Origin: Achatina immaculata
Lineage: Eukaryota > Mollusca > Gastropoda > Stylommatophora > Achatinidae
Assembly (NCBI GenBank): GCA_009760885.1
Contig: CM019707.1
Span: 31,361,687 to 31,425,686 of the forward strand
Direction: 5' to 3'
Length of the DNA: 64,000 nucleotides
The notes below the pieces were generated by a model. That model had not been told where the DNA came from. It did not search any database and saw only the letters and a list, made by a program, of their open reading frames with translations. Position numbers and translations under genes: made by a program. Of the stretch, positions 11,291 to 22,821 are shown piece after piece (position 1 is the first letter of the stretch; every line of letters begins with the position of its first letter).

Positions 11291-12128
11291 ACAAATAAGT
11301 GTTATGGCAACTTATTCAGCTTCTAAGATCTTCATTGAAGTCCCACTTCATATTTTAACGTCAGAGGTAAACTTCAGCCAACTGATTTCCTCGTTAACAA
11401 AGAGAGCAGTTGTTAATTACCGAGGGCTAAACCCACGGGGTGGGGTTTCGGGGTTGGGAGGGGGAGGGGGGAAGTAGTGGGCGGGAATTCCAACACTGAG
11501 GGATTTCCTAAACCTGCACGTGACATGTGAGTAGCTCTGTTGTTCCAGTCTCTTAAGTGTTCGCGGGAAAACTCAGCGGGCGCAGTAACCCACACAGCTT
11601 CTCAGATCGTCAGAAGTGGTGTCCTCTTTCCCCCCCCCCCCCCGCCACTTTTCCCCCAGAGACTCCCTCAAAATCATTTGGGCAGGCAAGTTTCTGTCAA
11701 AAGAGAGACAGGGGGCGGAGAGGCGACAGAATCCTCGGGATTTGGGTGAAAAGATTTAACCGAAACTTAATGGAACGAAGAAGGTCAGGTTAACCTAGAT
11801 TTGCCTGCGCAACAAACAAATGTGACTTAATTTGCGTGCATCCTCTACATCCGTCTCGCGCATCAAGGTTAACAGTTGAGAGCTGACAAATCTCTGACCC
11901 GCTATGACAATGGGCCACTCCTGCCCCATGGAATGTGAATTTTCCTCTCTTGTACTAATTAGTTAGGGCTTTGTTTCGTGCAGGTCATGGTGTGTCGTCC
12001 TGGTTTTCTGCTGGTGTGTTTTGAGAAAGCTTGTCCCACTTGTAGCGTCCATCGCCACTGTCATCATCTTGTTCCATGTACTGTCCTAGTGTTGCTTGTG
12101 AGTTGAGATTATCTCGCCATTATCTTAC
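11291..12128. other. No gene recognised
   Basis: A G-rich stretch lies at about 11440-11480 and a poly-C tract at about 11631-11643. The short open frames are compositional. Nothing recognised. Confidence 0.5.
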
Positions 12129-12250
12129 ATTATCTGCAGCAAAGTCCTGTATTTTATTATCTGTAACAAAGTAGGATATTTTATTATCTGTAACAAAGTT
12201 CTGTATTTTATTATCTGTAACAAAGTTACTTTATTATCTGTAACACAGTG
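12129..12250. repeat. Minisatellite, about 27-bp unit
   Basis: Four to five units of TTATTATCTGTAACAAAGT with a variable TCTGTATT end. A short (CA)n tract follows at about 12293-12309. Confidence 0.9.
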
Positions 12251-12445
12251 TGATACATAATTCATCACAGTGCATATTGGCTAAATATGCCTCACACACA
12301 CACACACACCTTCACTAGCTTACCTTTATGGACATGGTAGGGTTGTTTTCTATCCACCTTTTTATGTTGTCCACCCCTCCACCCACATAAGAATTTATCG
12401 GTGTGTAGCGCGGGGCGTTTTTGTGCTGTGAATGGACGGTTTGTT

Positions 12446-14108
12446 TTCTACAACACTGATGTAGGCAATAATACTAAGATAAATCATTCCTTAGTCCTGT
12501 GCTGATATAGGCAATAATACTAAGATAAATCATTCCTTTGTCCTGTGCTGATATAGGCAATAATACTAAGATAAATCATTCCTTCGTCCTGTGCTGATAT
12601 AGGCAATAATACTAAGATAAATCATTCCTTTGTCCTGTGCTGATATAGGCAATAATACTAAGATAAATCATTCCTTTGTCCTGTGCTGATATAGGCAATA
12701 ATACTAAGATAAATCATTCCTTTGTCCTGTGCTGATATAGGCAATAATACTAAGATAAATCATTCCTTAGTCCTGTGCTGATATAGGCAATAATACTAAG
12801 ATAAATCATTCCTTTGTCCTGTGCTGATATAGGCAATAATACTAAGATAAATCATTCCTTTATCCTGTGCTGATATAGGCAATAATACTAAGATAAATCA
12901 TTCCTTTGTCCTGTGCTGATATAGGCAATAATACTAAGATAAATCATTCCTCGTCCTGTGCTGATATAGGCAATAATACTAAGATAAATCATTCCTTCGT
13001 CCTGTGCTGATATAGGCAATAATACTAAGATAAATCATTCTTTTGTCCTGTGCTGATATAGGCAATAATACTAAGATAAATCATTCCTTCGTCCTGTGCT
13101 GATATAGGCAATAATACTAAGATAAATCATTCCTTCGTCCTGTGCTGATATAGGCAATAATACTAAGATAAATCATTCCTTCGTCCTGTGCTGATATAGG
13201 CAATAATACTAAGATAAATCATTCCTTCGTCCTGTGCTGATATAGGCAATAATACTAAGATAAATCATTCCTTTGTCCTGTGCTGATATAGGCAATAATA
13301 CTAAGATAAATCATTCCTTTGTCCTGTGCTGATAGGCAATAATACTAAGATAAATCATTCCTTTGTCCTGTGCTGATATAGGCAATAATACTAAGATAAA
13401 TCATTCCTTCGTCCTGTGCTGATATAGGCAATAATACTAAGATAAATCATTCCTTTGTCCTGTGCTGATATAGGCAATAATACTAAGATAAATCATTCCT
13501 TCGTCCTGTGCTGATATAGGCAATAATACTAAGATAAATCATTCCTTCGTCCTGTGCTGATATAGGCAATAATACTAAGATAAATCATTCCTTTGTCCTG
13601 TGCTGATATAGGCAATAATACTAAGATAAATCATTCCTTTGTCCTGTGCTGATATAGGCAATAATACTAAGATAAATCATTCCTTTGTCCTGTGCTGATA
13701 TAGGCAATAATACTAAGATAAATCATTCCTTCGTCCTGTGCTGATATAGGCAATAATACTAAGATAAATCATTCCTTTGTCCTGTGCTGATATAGGCAAT
13801 AATACTAAGATAAATCATTCCTTCGTCCTGTGCTGATATAGGCAATAATACTAAGATAAATCATTCCTTCGTCCTGTGCTGATATAGGCAATAATACTAA
13901 GATAAATCATTCCTTTGTCCTGTGCTGATATAGGCAATAATACTAAGATAAATCATTCCTTCGTCCTGTGCTGATATAGGCAATAATACTAAGATAAATC
14001 ATTCCTTCGTCCTGTGCTGATATAGGCAATAATACTAAGATAAATCATTCCTTTGTCCTGTGCTGATATAGGCAATAATACTAAGATAAATCATTCCTTT
14101 ATCCTGTG
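12446..14108. repeat. Highly uniform minisatellite, 46-bp unit, about 36 copies
   Basis: Each unit reads GCTGATATAGGCAATAATAC, then TAAGATAAATCATTCC and a short TT(T/C/A)GTCCT joint. Almost all variation sits at one base of that joint, with a few single-base indels. The order of T and C variants repeats as a seven-unit block (T T T C T C C) twice in a row near 13.3-13.9 kb, a 322-bp higher-order period. No coding potential. Confidence 0.97.
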
Positions 14109-14398
14109 CGGTTTCCCCGCGAAAGCTTGGTTTTAATGATTCTCCAGGTCGCTCTGTCCCGTGTTTTCACAGTGCAGCAGGCCCAGATCAATCCAGCTCT
14201 TTTCTTCTTCTACTACTTGTTGTCCAGCCATCTAGGGCTCTATGCGGTGGTGGGGTGAGAAGTCCCAGCTGGTGCACTGCTCTGAGACCCAGTGGGTTTC
14301 CTCTGTTTAAAACGGCGGATCCAGAGAGTTCTGGAGAGAAAGGGAGGGTGAAGGGGCTTGTAACACTTTCAGGGGACCCTGGCCCCATCTTTATCGTT

Positions 14399-14561
14399 GT
14401 TGGTAGGTAGGTAGGTAGGTAGATAGGCAGGTAGGTAGGTAGGTAGGCAGGCATGCAGGCAGGTAGGCAGGTAGGTAGGTAGGTAGGTAGGCAGGCAGGC
14501 AGGCAGGCAGGCAGGTAGGTAGGTAGGTAGGTAGGCAGGCAGGTAGGTAGGTAAGTAGGTA
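14399..14561. repeat. (GGTA)n/(GGCA)n microsatellite
   Basis: A compound tetranucleotide of AGGT and AGGC blocks. The reverse frame reads as a Leu-Pro-Thr-Tyr/Cys chain without coding meaning. Confidence 0.95.
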
Positions 14562-14767
14562 AAATCCCCGTTTCTTTGCTATTAAGGCATATTCGGGATA
14601 CGGTATTTGGCCCGTATTTCCAAGACCTTCGGCACATGAAAGTGTTTGATGTGGTCAGTATCACGCATGACCGCATTTACCTTCTCAGATTTCTCTGGGA
14701 CCCATTTTTAGAGGCTGGGTGGACCCCGGGGCCTTTATGGTGTGGTGGTACCCACAAAAAAAAAAAC
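14562..14767. other. No gene recognised
   Basis: Short unique segment between the tetranucleotide tract and the tRNA-like unit. Confidence 0.5.
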
Positions 14768-14846
14768 CATGCCCACTGCTGGGACTTGAACCGGGTACTA
14801 CCAGATAAGTAGACAGAGCGCCTAACCACTCAGCCAACCATGCCGC
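14768..14846 (-). repeat. tRNA-like SINE head or tRNA pseudogene with T-run
   Basis: Read on the minus strand, an A box TGGCTGAGTGGTTAGG (as in Leu/Ser tRNAs) and a B box GGTTCAAGTCC are correctly spaced. A run of eleven Ts follows directly, which would act as a Pol III terminator. The T stem pairs at only about three of five positions and the acceptor arms do not pair, so it is not a functional tRNA. It could still be a transcribed SINE or tRNA pseudogene. Confidence 0.65.
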
Positions 14847-15076
14847 CTGGTTCTTCTGATGTGATCAAAATATTTCTACTGCATGATTCATTATGGGTCT
14901 CTTCCCCCCCCCCCTCAACTCTTTTGTTATATCTCCTTTAGTCTTTTAGTGATTGATTCATTGCTTCCTTGTTTTCATTTTCTGTCCGCAGAATTCCTCT
15001 TATTCTTCTGTACATCCACATTTCTAGTCAACCCCCCCCCCCCCCCAACCACCAGTTGTATTGTTTCATCTACGCC

Positions 15077-15108
<32 letters not shown>

Positions 15109-15847
15109 GAGCGTTTGATGAAACCTGCAATTAGCATAATTAATGTAGAAAATATTAGGGCGTGATTTATAGGTGGGACAGACTGTAGCTGAAACTGATG
15201 ACGTGTATTAACCGGCAGAGAGAGGGAGAAAGAGAGAGAGAGAGAGAGAGAGAGGGGGGAGGGAGGTGTGCGGAGGAAGAGAGGAGTTTTATGAGATACG
15301 CATTGAGAGCTTCCAGTTTCTGTTTCAAATTACCATTTTATGTTCACTTCGTTTTCCTTCATTTGATTAATTTACTGATTTTAGTCATTGTGGGGTTTTC
15401 CCCGATGAGACCTTCCTGTTTTCTTTTGTTTTTTTCAGTCCCCTCCTGTTACGTCTGCATGTGCAGAGTACAGTGGGGGTTGGGGTGGGGGAGGGGGAGG
15501 AATATGGTAATTGTCTGCTAAATAAGGAAACAGAACTTGGCTAACTGGTCAGGCTGTGGGATGTGACCCGCCGGGCAAGTTGGAAGTCGTGACCCTACTC
15601 ACGCACACACACACACACACGCAACACAACCGCTCACAGGCGCACGTACAACCACTCCTCACACGCAGACGGGGGATATTTGTCGTGTCCAAGCCAACTC
15701 CAACAAGCTCTGAAATGACGCAGAATTGCAAAGCCATCTTCCTTGCCCACGTGCACGAGTAAGCGAATATTTATACCGAGATTAAGATCATTAGTATCTT
15801 GTCAGAGATATTGCTATCCACCATTTAAGACTGCATGCAGTGTTCAC
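14847..15847. other. Microsatellite-rich, no gene
   Basis: Contains poly-C runs at about 14907 and 15032-15046, (GA)n at about 15077-15105 and 15227-15255, a G-rich stretch at about 15475-15500 and (CA)n at about 15603-15620. Open frames here come from these repeats. Confidence 0.65.
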
Positions 15848-16746
15848 ACAAGATGTATCGGGTAAGTAATGAGACTTATTTTATCCAACCAAAACGGGGG
15901 GGGGGGGGGGAGCGGGGCGGATTCTCTGGCCCTGAAGGTTAGTGAGGATGTTAGGTAATGGGTGGTTATTAGGCTCTGAGCTTTTACAGAGTGCGGATCG
16001 TTTGCGAAGTGGTCAGCTGTTTAAGCTGTTTCACCGTTCGGTCAAAATGCAGGAGAGTGTCGAGCAGCGATAACGTTTTGTGTTAAACTTGAAAAATCGC
16101 TTGCTATGATACAGAAAGCCTACGGGTTTCGGTGGCACAAGACGTTCAACGAAGGAAGAGAGAGCGTCGAGGATGAACAACGCACAGGGCGCCCATTAAA
16201 TGCGCAAATCGATTCTCATGTCTTTTTTATTTTTAACTCTAAAGCGGTTGTTCATAAGGGTTCATACCACCCGGACAAATAGTCAACGCAGCATTTTATG
16301 TGGAAGTGCTTAAACGGCTGAAGAACAGAGTCGTTTTCGTCCGGCCGGAGATCGCCAACACCTGGGTTCTTCACCACGACAATGCACCGAGCCATACGTC
16401 GCTGCTAATGAGAGTTTCAGGCGAAACAAACCGTGGCAACGCTGTGTCTACCTCCCTACGGCCCGGACTTGGCCCCAGCTGACTTCTTTTTGTTCCTCCG
16501 GCTCAAATCAAGTTTGAAATGCCACCATTTTGAGACCATTAATGACGTGCATGGTGCCGCGACGAGTGCTTTGAAGGGAGATACCTGTTCAAGACTTCCA
16601 GGGGAGCTACGACGCGTGCCAGAACCGCTGGCAACGGTTCTGATGCTCAATGATGTTATTTCGAGGAATTTTAAATATATATAAGTATATCTTGAACAAA
16701 TCGAATTTTATAGAATCAGTCTCATTACTTACCGGGCACGCTTTGT
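15848..16746 (+). mobile_element. mariner-type DNA transposon, internally deleted, transposase pseudogene
   Basis: Terminal inverted repeats of about 37 bp share the core GGTAAGTAATGAGACT (left near 15861, right inverted near 16712-16734). Forward-strand remnants of a mariner transposase lie between them: FRWHKTFNEGRESVEDEQ and TGRPL from the DNA-binding region, HHDNAPSHTSLL around the second catalytic Asp, and PPYGPDLAPADFFLF around the third, then LKCHHFETINDV. The element is about 0.9 kb, where intact mariners are about 1.3 kb; most of the catalytic N-terminal half is missing and there are stops and frameshifts. A TA flanks the right end, but the left flank does not preserve it. Transposition would need enzyme supplied elsewhere. 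Confidence 0.9.
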
Positions 16747-16829
16747 ATAATTGTTAAATTTAACCCTGGGGGGGGGGGGGTGTTTGGGCGACTGTCTTGG
16801 GCCATGCTGTGATGGGATTTACAAAGACT

Positions 16830-17339
16830 AACAGAAGACATCTTTCGCTCTTCAGAAAATAAAACAACTAAAGAATCTGTGGAGAGGAACAGACAGAACT
16901 ACAAAAAATAAGATTTTTAAGGGCATGCATCTTTTTCGTCGCAACATATGCCTGTGAGACCTGGACACTTAACAAAGCAGCTGAGAAATATATATGCCTT
17001 TGAATGTAAATGCTACAGAAGAGTTCTTCATATATCAGGAACACGAAAAAGAACAAACATATCCATACTACAAGAACTTAATATTGAAGAAGGCTGGCTA
17101 GTAAAGAGGAAAGAAAACTGAAATATTTTGGACACATTAAACGTCATGATAATCTAGACAAGACCCTCCTGGAAGGGTACATAATGGGAAAAATAAGAGA
17201 GGAAGACCAAGGCGAAGATGGCTGCAAGACATCGTTGATAATCTGCAGATGGATGCATCAGCAGCAGGCCATCTTGCTCACAATCGAGAGGCCTACAGGA
17301 GTGCTGTTAGGGAGGCAAAGTTCCACAAGGGACATGACA
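16830..17339 (+). mobile_element. LINE family 1, 3' fragment
   Basis: The forward strand encodes a decayed reverse transcriptase C-terminus: LQKIKQLKNLW, ATYACETWTLNKAAEKY, ECKCYRRVLHISGT, then the GRPRRRWLQ-type basic motif and EAYRSAVREAKFHKGH. Frameshifts and stops interrupt it. It starts about 85 bp after the mariner end. The usual (GACT)n tail seen in the 34.0 and 46.3 kb copies is absent, so this copy is damaged at both ends. Confidence 0.85.
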
Positions 17340-18034
17340 GTGTCAAGAAGTGGTATGCGAAATTCCGTGATGAAGGCGGGGGCTTGGCTGGTAAGCTTCT
17401 CTAACACGATTCAGTTTCTTCGCTTGGTCCTGGCCGTCCCTGCCGAGGAGCTGTGCACAGACAGCCTGTACAGGCTGCCCCTGGTAACTGCACCGTCCGT
17501 CCAGCATGGACGTGTTGCTCTCCTGTGATTACAGAAACTCGGCGTAAAGTTAGGATGCTCATACATTTAGAATAGATGCACATAGCATGAGACAGTGGCA
17601 ATGTATATGAATGTAAATTTCCATCCCTCGTGTTTATACACTTCTCCCTCTCTCTCACTCACTCTCTCTCTCTCTGTCTCTCTCTACCGAGTCTCTACCT
17701 CTCTCGCCCTACCAGTTCATGTAAAGCTTGTAAGTAATATTCGTTCTTAACTTTGTCAGCATCTGTTTGATATGGACTATATACCTCCCTAAGCATAGTC
17801 TAAAGTAGTTTAAAGTATGGCTTGATTGTTGTAATTTTTTGTTTATACTGGTTTTGTATAAATTTGTTAGTTTTGAATGAAAATAAGGATGCAATTTATT
17901 TCAAGTTGTTGCATAAATCAGAGGGCAGAGTGTATGGACATGAGATAAGTTTATTATTTATTTTTGTGATCATTTAACTGTGTCTTCGTGATTATTATGC
18001 TCATTAACAAATGTTAAATGACTGACTGAGTGAA
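17340..18034. other. No gene recognised
   Basis: Contains a (CT)n-rich patch at about 17643-17690 and AT-rich unique sequence. Nothing recognised. Confidence 0.5.
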
Positions 18035-18175
18035 AGCTGTATGATGAAGGGCAGAATGTCAGACGGGCCTGCGTGCCCAATTCTTAACCACTTGAAAATA
18101 AAGTATGTTCGTTCTTTCGTTCGTTCGTTCTCTCTCTCTCTCTCCCCCCCCCTCTCTCTCTCTCTCTCTCTCGTG
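18035..18175 (+). repeat. Recurrent retroposon-like 3' end with (GTTC)n and (CT)n tail
   Basis: The block TGTATGATGAAGGGCAGAAT, then AGACGGGCCTGCGTGCCCAA, TTCTTAACC and GAAAATAAAG recurs at 26967 and 30836. Each time a different tetranucleotide array follows; here it is GTTC repeats passing into CT repeats. The AATAAA-like end followed by a simple tail resembles the 3' end of a SINE or LINE, but the 5' part is not identified. Confidence 0.75.
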
Positions 18176-18221
18176 ATTAAGAGGAAGAGAGATATACTTT
18201 CTGAGTGTTTGAAAGTTGAAT

Positions 18222-18320
18222 CCAAAAGACAAAATGTTAGACGGGCATACGTGCCAATATCGTCACTCTTTAAATATACATCTCTCTCTCTCCGTCTGTC
18301 TCTTTCTCTCTCTCACACAT
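18222..18320 (+). repeat. Diverged copy of the same 3' end
   Basis: AATGTTAGACGGGCATACGT and the following bases match the 18035 block imperfectly. They are followed by TAAATATACA and (CT)n, about 190 bp after the first copy, suggesting duplication or two insertions. Confidence 0.55.
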
Positions 18321-18789
18321 ACACATACACACTATTAAAGCTGCCACTGAGCACCAAATTATGTTCCCTGCTGTGAGAACTGTCAAACGTTAAGCTGAGG
18401 TTAACGGGTAACCCAGCAAAGCAGGTTACACCAGATTTTAAGCCTGAGCGAAATCACATTATAGTTTTCTCCAGAGTTCCTAGGCCTTCTTATACCAGGA
18501 TATTTTCTCTAGCCTGAATTAACATTCATTCATAGAAGCCATATTATGTTAATACACGCCTTGGTGTGTTGAAGGCTTGTGTTAGAGGTCGCTTTGTTAT
18601 CGGTGCGTTACAGTGGTGTTATCATAAAGCAGTGTTATCTTAGGTGGCTGGCATAAAGTAGGTGATATCTTGTACTTGAAGCTTCTTGTGACTTGTACAA
18701 GACGGGAAAGGGTTGACCTCCTTTATTGTTAAGAGAGAGAGACGGGCAAGCTCATTCTGAGGGTTCTCACTTGCTGGCAACCATTGTCT
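18321..18789. other. No gene recognised
   Basis: Unique-looking sequence between the repeats. Nothing recognised. Confidence 0.5.
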
Positions 18790-19260
18790 TTGCCTCTCTC
18801 TCTCTCTCTCTCTCTTCCTCTCTTTTCCCATCTCTCTTTCTCTTACTCTCACTCTCTCTTCCCATGTCTCTATCTTTCTCTCCCCCTCTCTCTTTCTCTT
18901 CATCTATTTTCTTCCTCCTCTCTCTCTCTTCCTTTTCTACTCATTTCTCTCTCTCTACCTCTATCTTCCCATCATTCTCTTCCTATCTTTCTCTTCCTCT
19001 ATCCTCTCATCTCTCTCTTCCTATCTCTCTCTTCCTCACATCCTCTCTATTCGTCACAACATCTCTCTCTCTTTCTCTCCCCATCTCTCTTTCCCCATCT
19101 CTCTTTCTTCCTCTCAGTCTCTTCCCTTCTTTCTCTCTTCCATTCTCTGTCTTATATCTCTCTTTTCCCTCTCTCTCTTCCCATATGTCTCTTCCTTACT
19201 CTCTTTCCATCTTCTCACTGTCTCATATTCTCACTCACTCTCTGTCTCTCTACCTCTTTC

Positions 19261-19297
<37 letters not shown>

Positions 19298-19300
19298 CGT
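18790..19300. repeat. Polypyrimidine tract, about 500 bp
   Basis: Nearly all C and T on the plus strand, mainly TCTCTCTT and CTTCC words with rare purines, ending in pure (CT)n. The long Ser/Leu/Phe-rich frames across it are compositional. Such homopurine-homopyrimidine DNA can adopt triplex structure. Confidence 0.93.
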
Positions 19301-19433
19301 CCCAGAGTTCGTCTCACTTTATTTCTTCTTCAAGATCAGAGCAAGCTTTCCACTTTGACGATCTTTGATTTGTGTCACAATACTAGTCTTTATCTCAGTA
19401 TTTATGCCTTATGGACTTTGTTACACGGATTAT

Positions 19434-19645
19434 GTTTTTTCCTGATAAACATTTGTCACAATGATTATTTCTGGTAATCATGTGTCACGGTGATTATTTC
19501 TGATATCCTTTATAACAGCGATTCGTTCGGATCTTTTGTCACAGTGATTATTTCTGATAATCTTTTGTCACAGTGATTATTTCTGATAATCTTTTGTCAC
19601 AGTGATTATTTCTGGTAATATGTTGTCAAAGTGATTATTTCTCTT
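19434..19645. repeat. Minisatellite, about 29-bp unit
   Basis: About seven units with TTGTCACAGTGATTATTTCT and GATAATCTT. Outer units are diverged. Confidence 0.9.
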
Positions 19646-20534
19646 TTTTTCAGTCCATGCTGTCTTCCTTTCTTCTTGTCTTCTACCTTCGTTCCTTTTT
19701 TATATAAACTGTTTAATTCATCGCGTATCTCTCCCTAACTCTCTCACTCACTTACTGACTCACTCATTTTCGCCTTTGCTTTAAAGTATTTCTCTGTCCC
19801 CTCTTACACCCTCCCCTCTCGTTTCTCTCAACTCTCTCTCTCTCTCTCTCTCTCGTTCTCCTTCACTTATCTCTGCTTCTCTTTGCTCCTCACTCTTTCT
19901 GTATACCTCCAAAAAGTTGTTGTTTTCTCTTGTCTTTGATGTGGACATGATATCTTCTGTCTTATAAACACACACACACACACAGGCTGGTCTGATTTGA
20001 TAAGAGTGGGCGGGGCAGAGGAAGGCGCGGGTGAATAGGGTCTTGCTCAGAGATCACTGACACACAGACACACACCAAACCCAAAAAATAAGCTTCTAAA
20101 CAGGGTCCATCGCTAAGAGGAGTGCATAGATCACTGCTCTGTTAGTAAAACGTATGGAAGCAGCCTGTTTTCCCAGACTGAGGAAAGGAGGGGGTGGGGG
20201 AGGCGGGGTGGTAGGGAGGGAGGGGTCCGGGAAGGCCTAGGCCAAGTCTGGGCAGGTCAGATATTGTTGACTTTGGTTGACTGCGCCTTCTATAACCCCC
20301 CCTGTCCTTCAGCTCTGCGTATCTACATCGCTCATTCAGCGAATCCCCTCTCTCTCTCTCTCTCTCTCTCCCACACCCGTGTATCTGGGGCCCAGTGTAA
20401 GTTAAATGATCCACAGTGATAAAAAACGAGTTAAAACCGAGCAAGGGATGAGAACATAATTTTACGTTTGACATTTCCGCAACTCGCGGTTGTCCGTCCC
20501 TCCCCTCCACCCCCCAAACTGCCCACGCTGAACT
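19646..20534. other. Microsatellite-bearing sequence, no gene
   Basis: Contains (CT)n at about 19832-19855 and 20346-20371 and (CA)n at about 19969-19984. No supported gene. Confidence 0.6.
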
Positions 20535-20630
20535 TTAACTCTTTGCCTTCCACCTGCCTCGTTCAGCAGAGACAGAGCGCACTTTTGGGAGCGCTCGCTC
20601 CAATGGGTCCGCACAAACTCCAAGGGTTAA
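20535..20630. mobile_element. Possible piggyBac-type MITE
   Basis: TTAACTCTTTG opens and CAAGGGTTAA closes a 96-bp segment, so both ends carry TTAA and the adjoining bases are inverted-complementary (TTAACTCTTTG versus TTAACCCTTGG). Those are the expected ends of piggyBac-derived miniature elements. The small size and the two mismatches leave room for chance. Confidence 0.5.
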
Positions 20631-20864
20631 ACTAATAAAAAGATAATCTTTGCAGCCCTCCTTTCAGTACCCCTCCCCTTTCTGTGTTTCCCTGGGCTGG
20701 ATAAAGACCTTTGGTTTTGAGTTGAATATCATCTTTTTGGGCCTTGGTAGCGTTCTGTTGCCGTGTAATGGGTCTCTCTGCCCGACTAATCAGACTTCAG
20801 CTCGCAGTATTTCTCGCCTTCCCATTGCGGTCCATATACACTTGGCCAGACTACTGTCTGTTTC

Positions 20865-20975
20865 CAAGGGCACACCATGTGGTGTAGGGACAGGGTCTTG
20901 GCCGGCTATGGTTCCGCCAGTCCCCCAGGCAAGCATTCCAGCTGTGAGTGGCTGGCCGGCCGTATCTCAGTCAGT
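20865..20975 (-). repeat. Fragment related to element A
   Basis: AGGGACAGGGTCTTGGCC, a CTATGGTTCCGCC motif and a run of CCAGTCCCCCAGGCA resemble the part of element A seen near 24.53 kb. Only this portion is recognisable. Confidence 0.45.
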
Positions 20976-22356
20976 TTTCTAAACATCGTCCTGTATGTTG
21001 GCAGTGAAATAGTAACTTCGCAGCTCCATTGAATGGTCGGACGTTGCTGAGAAAGAAGTTTAATAACTGGCTTAATTCTTTTCATGGGTACATGTTTGAC
21101 TGATTGGTCGTATGTGTGTGCGTTTTTTTTTTTTTGTGATGCCAGGGACAAATTTCCTGTGTTTGTTCAGAAAATTTAACTTTCTTATCTGTTTTTTTTT
21201 TTAAATTTAAACTGAGGATCTGTAAAATATTTTTTTTTTCTTATTTACGAAAGAGAATCGAAAAGTAAAGTCAACAAACTCTTCAACACTGGTAAATGTG
21301 AACAGATGAACGTTAATGGTTACATGAATTATCAGTACAGTCCCCGTGTAGAACGATGTACTTCTTGTATCACTCCACTACCTTCTTCATTCCTTGGTAT
21401 AAGACACTTTTTTGTCGGCTGCCCTCGAGTCCAGATCTGCACTTCTTCCTTAACCTCACTATCAGATGTGAACCTTGGGGTCCGTGTGGAGCCTCTTTAA
21501 GTTGATCGAAGATGTGATAATCACGTGGTGCCAGATCAGGGCTGTAATGGGGGGATAAGGTAGACGTTCAAACCGCAGCTGTTTCATTGGTTCAACCGCT
21601 ACGTTCTCTCATTAGGGATATACACCATCATGGTGCAGTAAAGCTGTTACTGACACTGCCTTTCTTCTTTTGCTGCGAATTACGGGTTTCAGGTCCTCTC
21701 TAAGCAGGGCCATGCTGTTTTAACTTCCTTACTGAGCCAGCATCCTGCAATGAATTTTAGCAATTTTCACTCTCCCTCTCTCTCTTTCCAAATAAATATC
21801 ATTGGTGCAGTCCCGCAGCGGAGCGTCCATATTTATTTTGATCATATACTTCAGCTAGAGGCTAAGGGCAGTGCGCTGTGCAGGACGTGTTCGAGCTACC
21901 CATCATCCATTGCGAACGTGTCGTATTCGCGACAGCTTCTATCCCTTGTGGTCACTGTGTAGTTCTAAAATTGCCTTTATATGTTTAATCTCTCTCGTTT
22001 AGGCGCATACATTTTCTTCAGCAAATACTATTATAGAAGTTTACGGCTACAAGTCTATTGACGTCATCAGAGCTAATAACCTTTAAATATATTTATACTG
22101 TCGTAAATAGCTTATATCAGATTAAATTATTCATGCAGTGACCAGCCAGTTTGTAAATGATGTTATTTCTTCTTCGTCGTTTGCTCAGACATCCACACCA
22201 AGCTCTCTCACAAATGCGGCATTTTGTCTCTGGTTTTCCGTGTCGCCGTAGAGCTTCCATTTGAGTCTGGGGGTCTGGGCAGGTCTGCTACCTGATTGGG
22301 TTGTGTAGCTGGCAACTTTGGAAGATGTGATGTGGCATATGTGGCCCTCTACTGGA
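20976..22356. other. About 1.4 kb without recognised gene
   Basis: T-rich sequence with several T runs of 9-13 near 21123-21240. Short open frames only. I did not recognise any element. Confidence 0.5.
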
Positions 22357-22528
22357 CCATTCATTGCATAAATTATTTGAATAAGGATCTTTCATTGTGT
22401 AAGTTATGTGAATAAGGACCATTCATTGTGTAAGTTATGTGAATAAGGACCATTCATTGTGTAAGTTATGTGAATAAGGACCATTCACTGTGTAAGTTAT
22501 GTGAATAAAGAGTATTCATTGTGTAAAA
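22357..22528. repeat. Minisatellite, 31-bp unit
   Basis: Five units of CATTCATTGTGTAAGTTATG followed by TGAATAAGGAC. The outer units are diverged. Confidence 0.92.
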
Positions 22529-22624
22529 TATACGTGTTTAAGAGCTAGTGTGTAAACTGGGGTTTTTTTTTAAAGAACAGTCATGTGTACAAGAATCCGT
22601 TAATGTGTGTGTTTTTTTTTAAAG

Positions 22625-22821
22625 TATGTCTACCAAGAAAAGTATTACTATAACTAAACAGGCAAACAGCATTGCTACATCTAAACAGGCAAATAAAAGT
22701 ATTGCTACAACTAAACAAAGAAAAATATTGCTATAACTAACCAGGCAAACAGAAGTATTGCTATAACTAAACAAACAAACAAACAAAAGTATTGTTATAA
22801 CTAAACAGACAAAAAAGTACT
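22625..22821. repeat. Minisatellite, about 30-bp unit (left part)
   Basis: AGTATTGCTATAACTAAACA followed by variable CAAACAAA stretches. The array is split by the LINE insertion; its last bases AAAAAAGTACT are repeated at 23328. Confidence 0.88.

Noticed and set aside
14768..14846. Functional tRNA-Leu or tRNA-Ser gene
   Set aside because: Promoter boxes are good, but the T stem and acceptor stem do not pair adequately and no usable anticodon arm was found.
18726..19368. Ser/Leu-rich frames of about 200 residues as a secreted or membrane protein
   Set aside because: They lie in a polypyrimidine tract; composition alone explains the open frames and apparent hydrophobicity.
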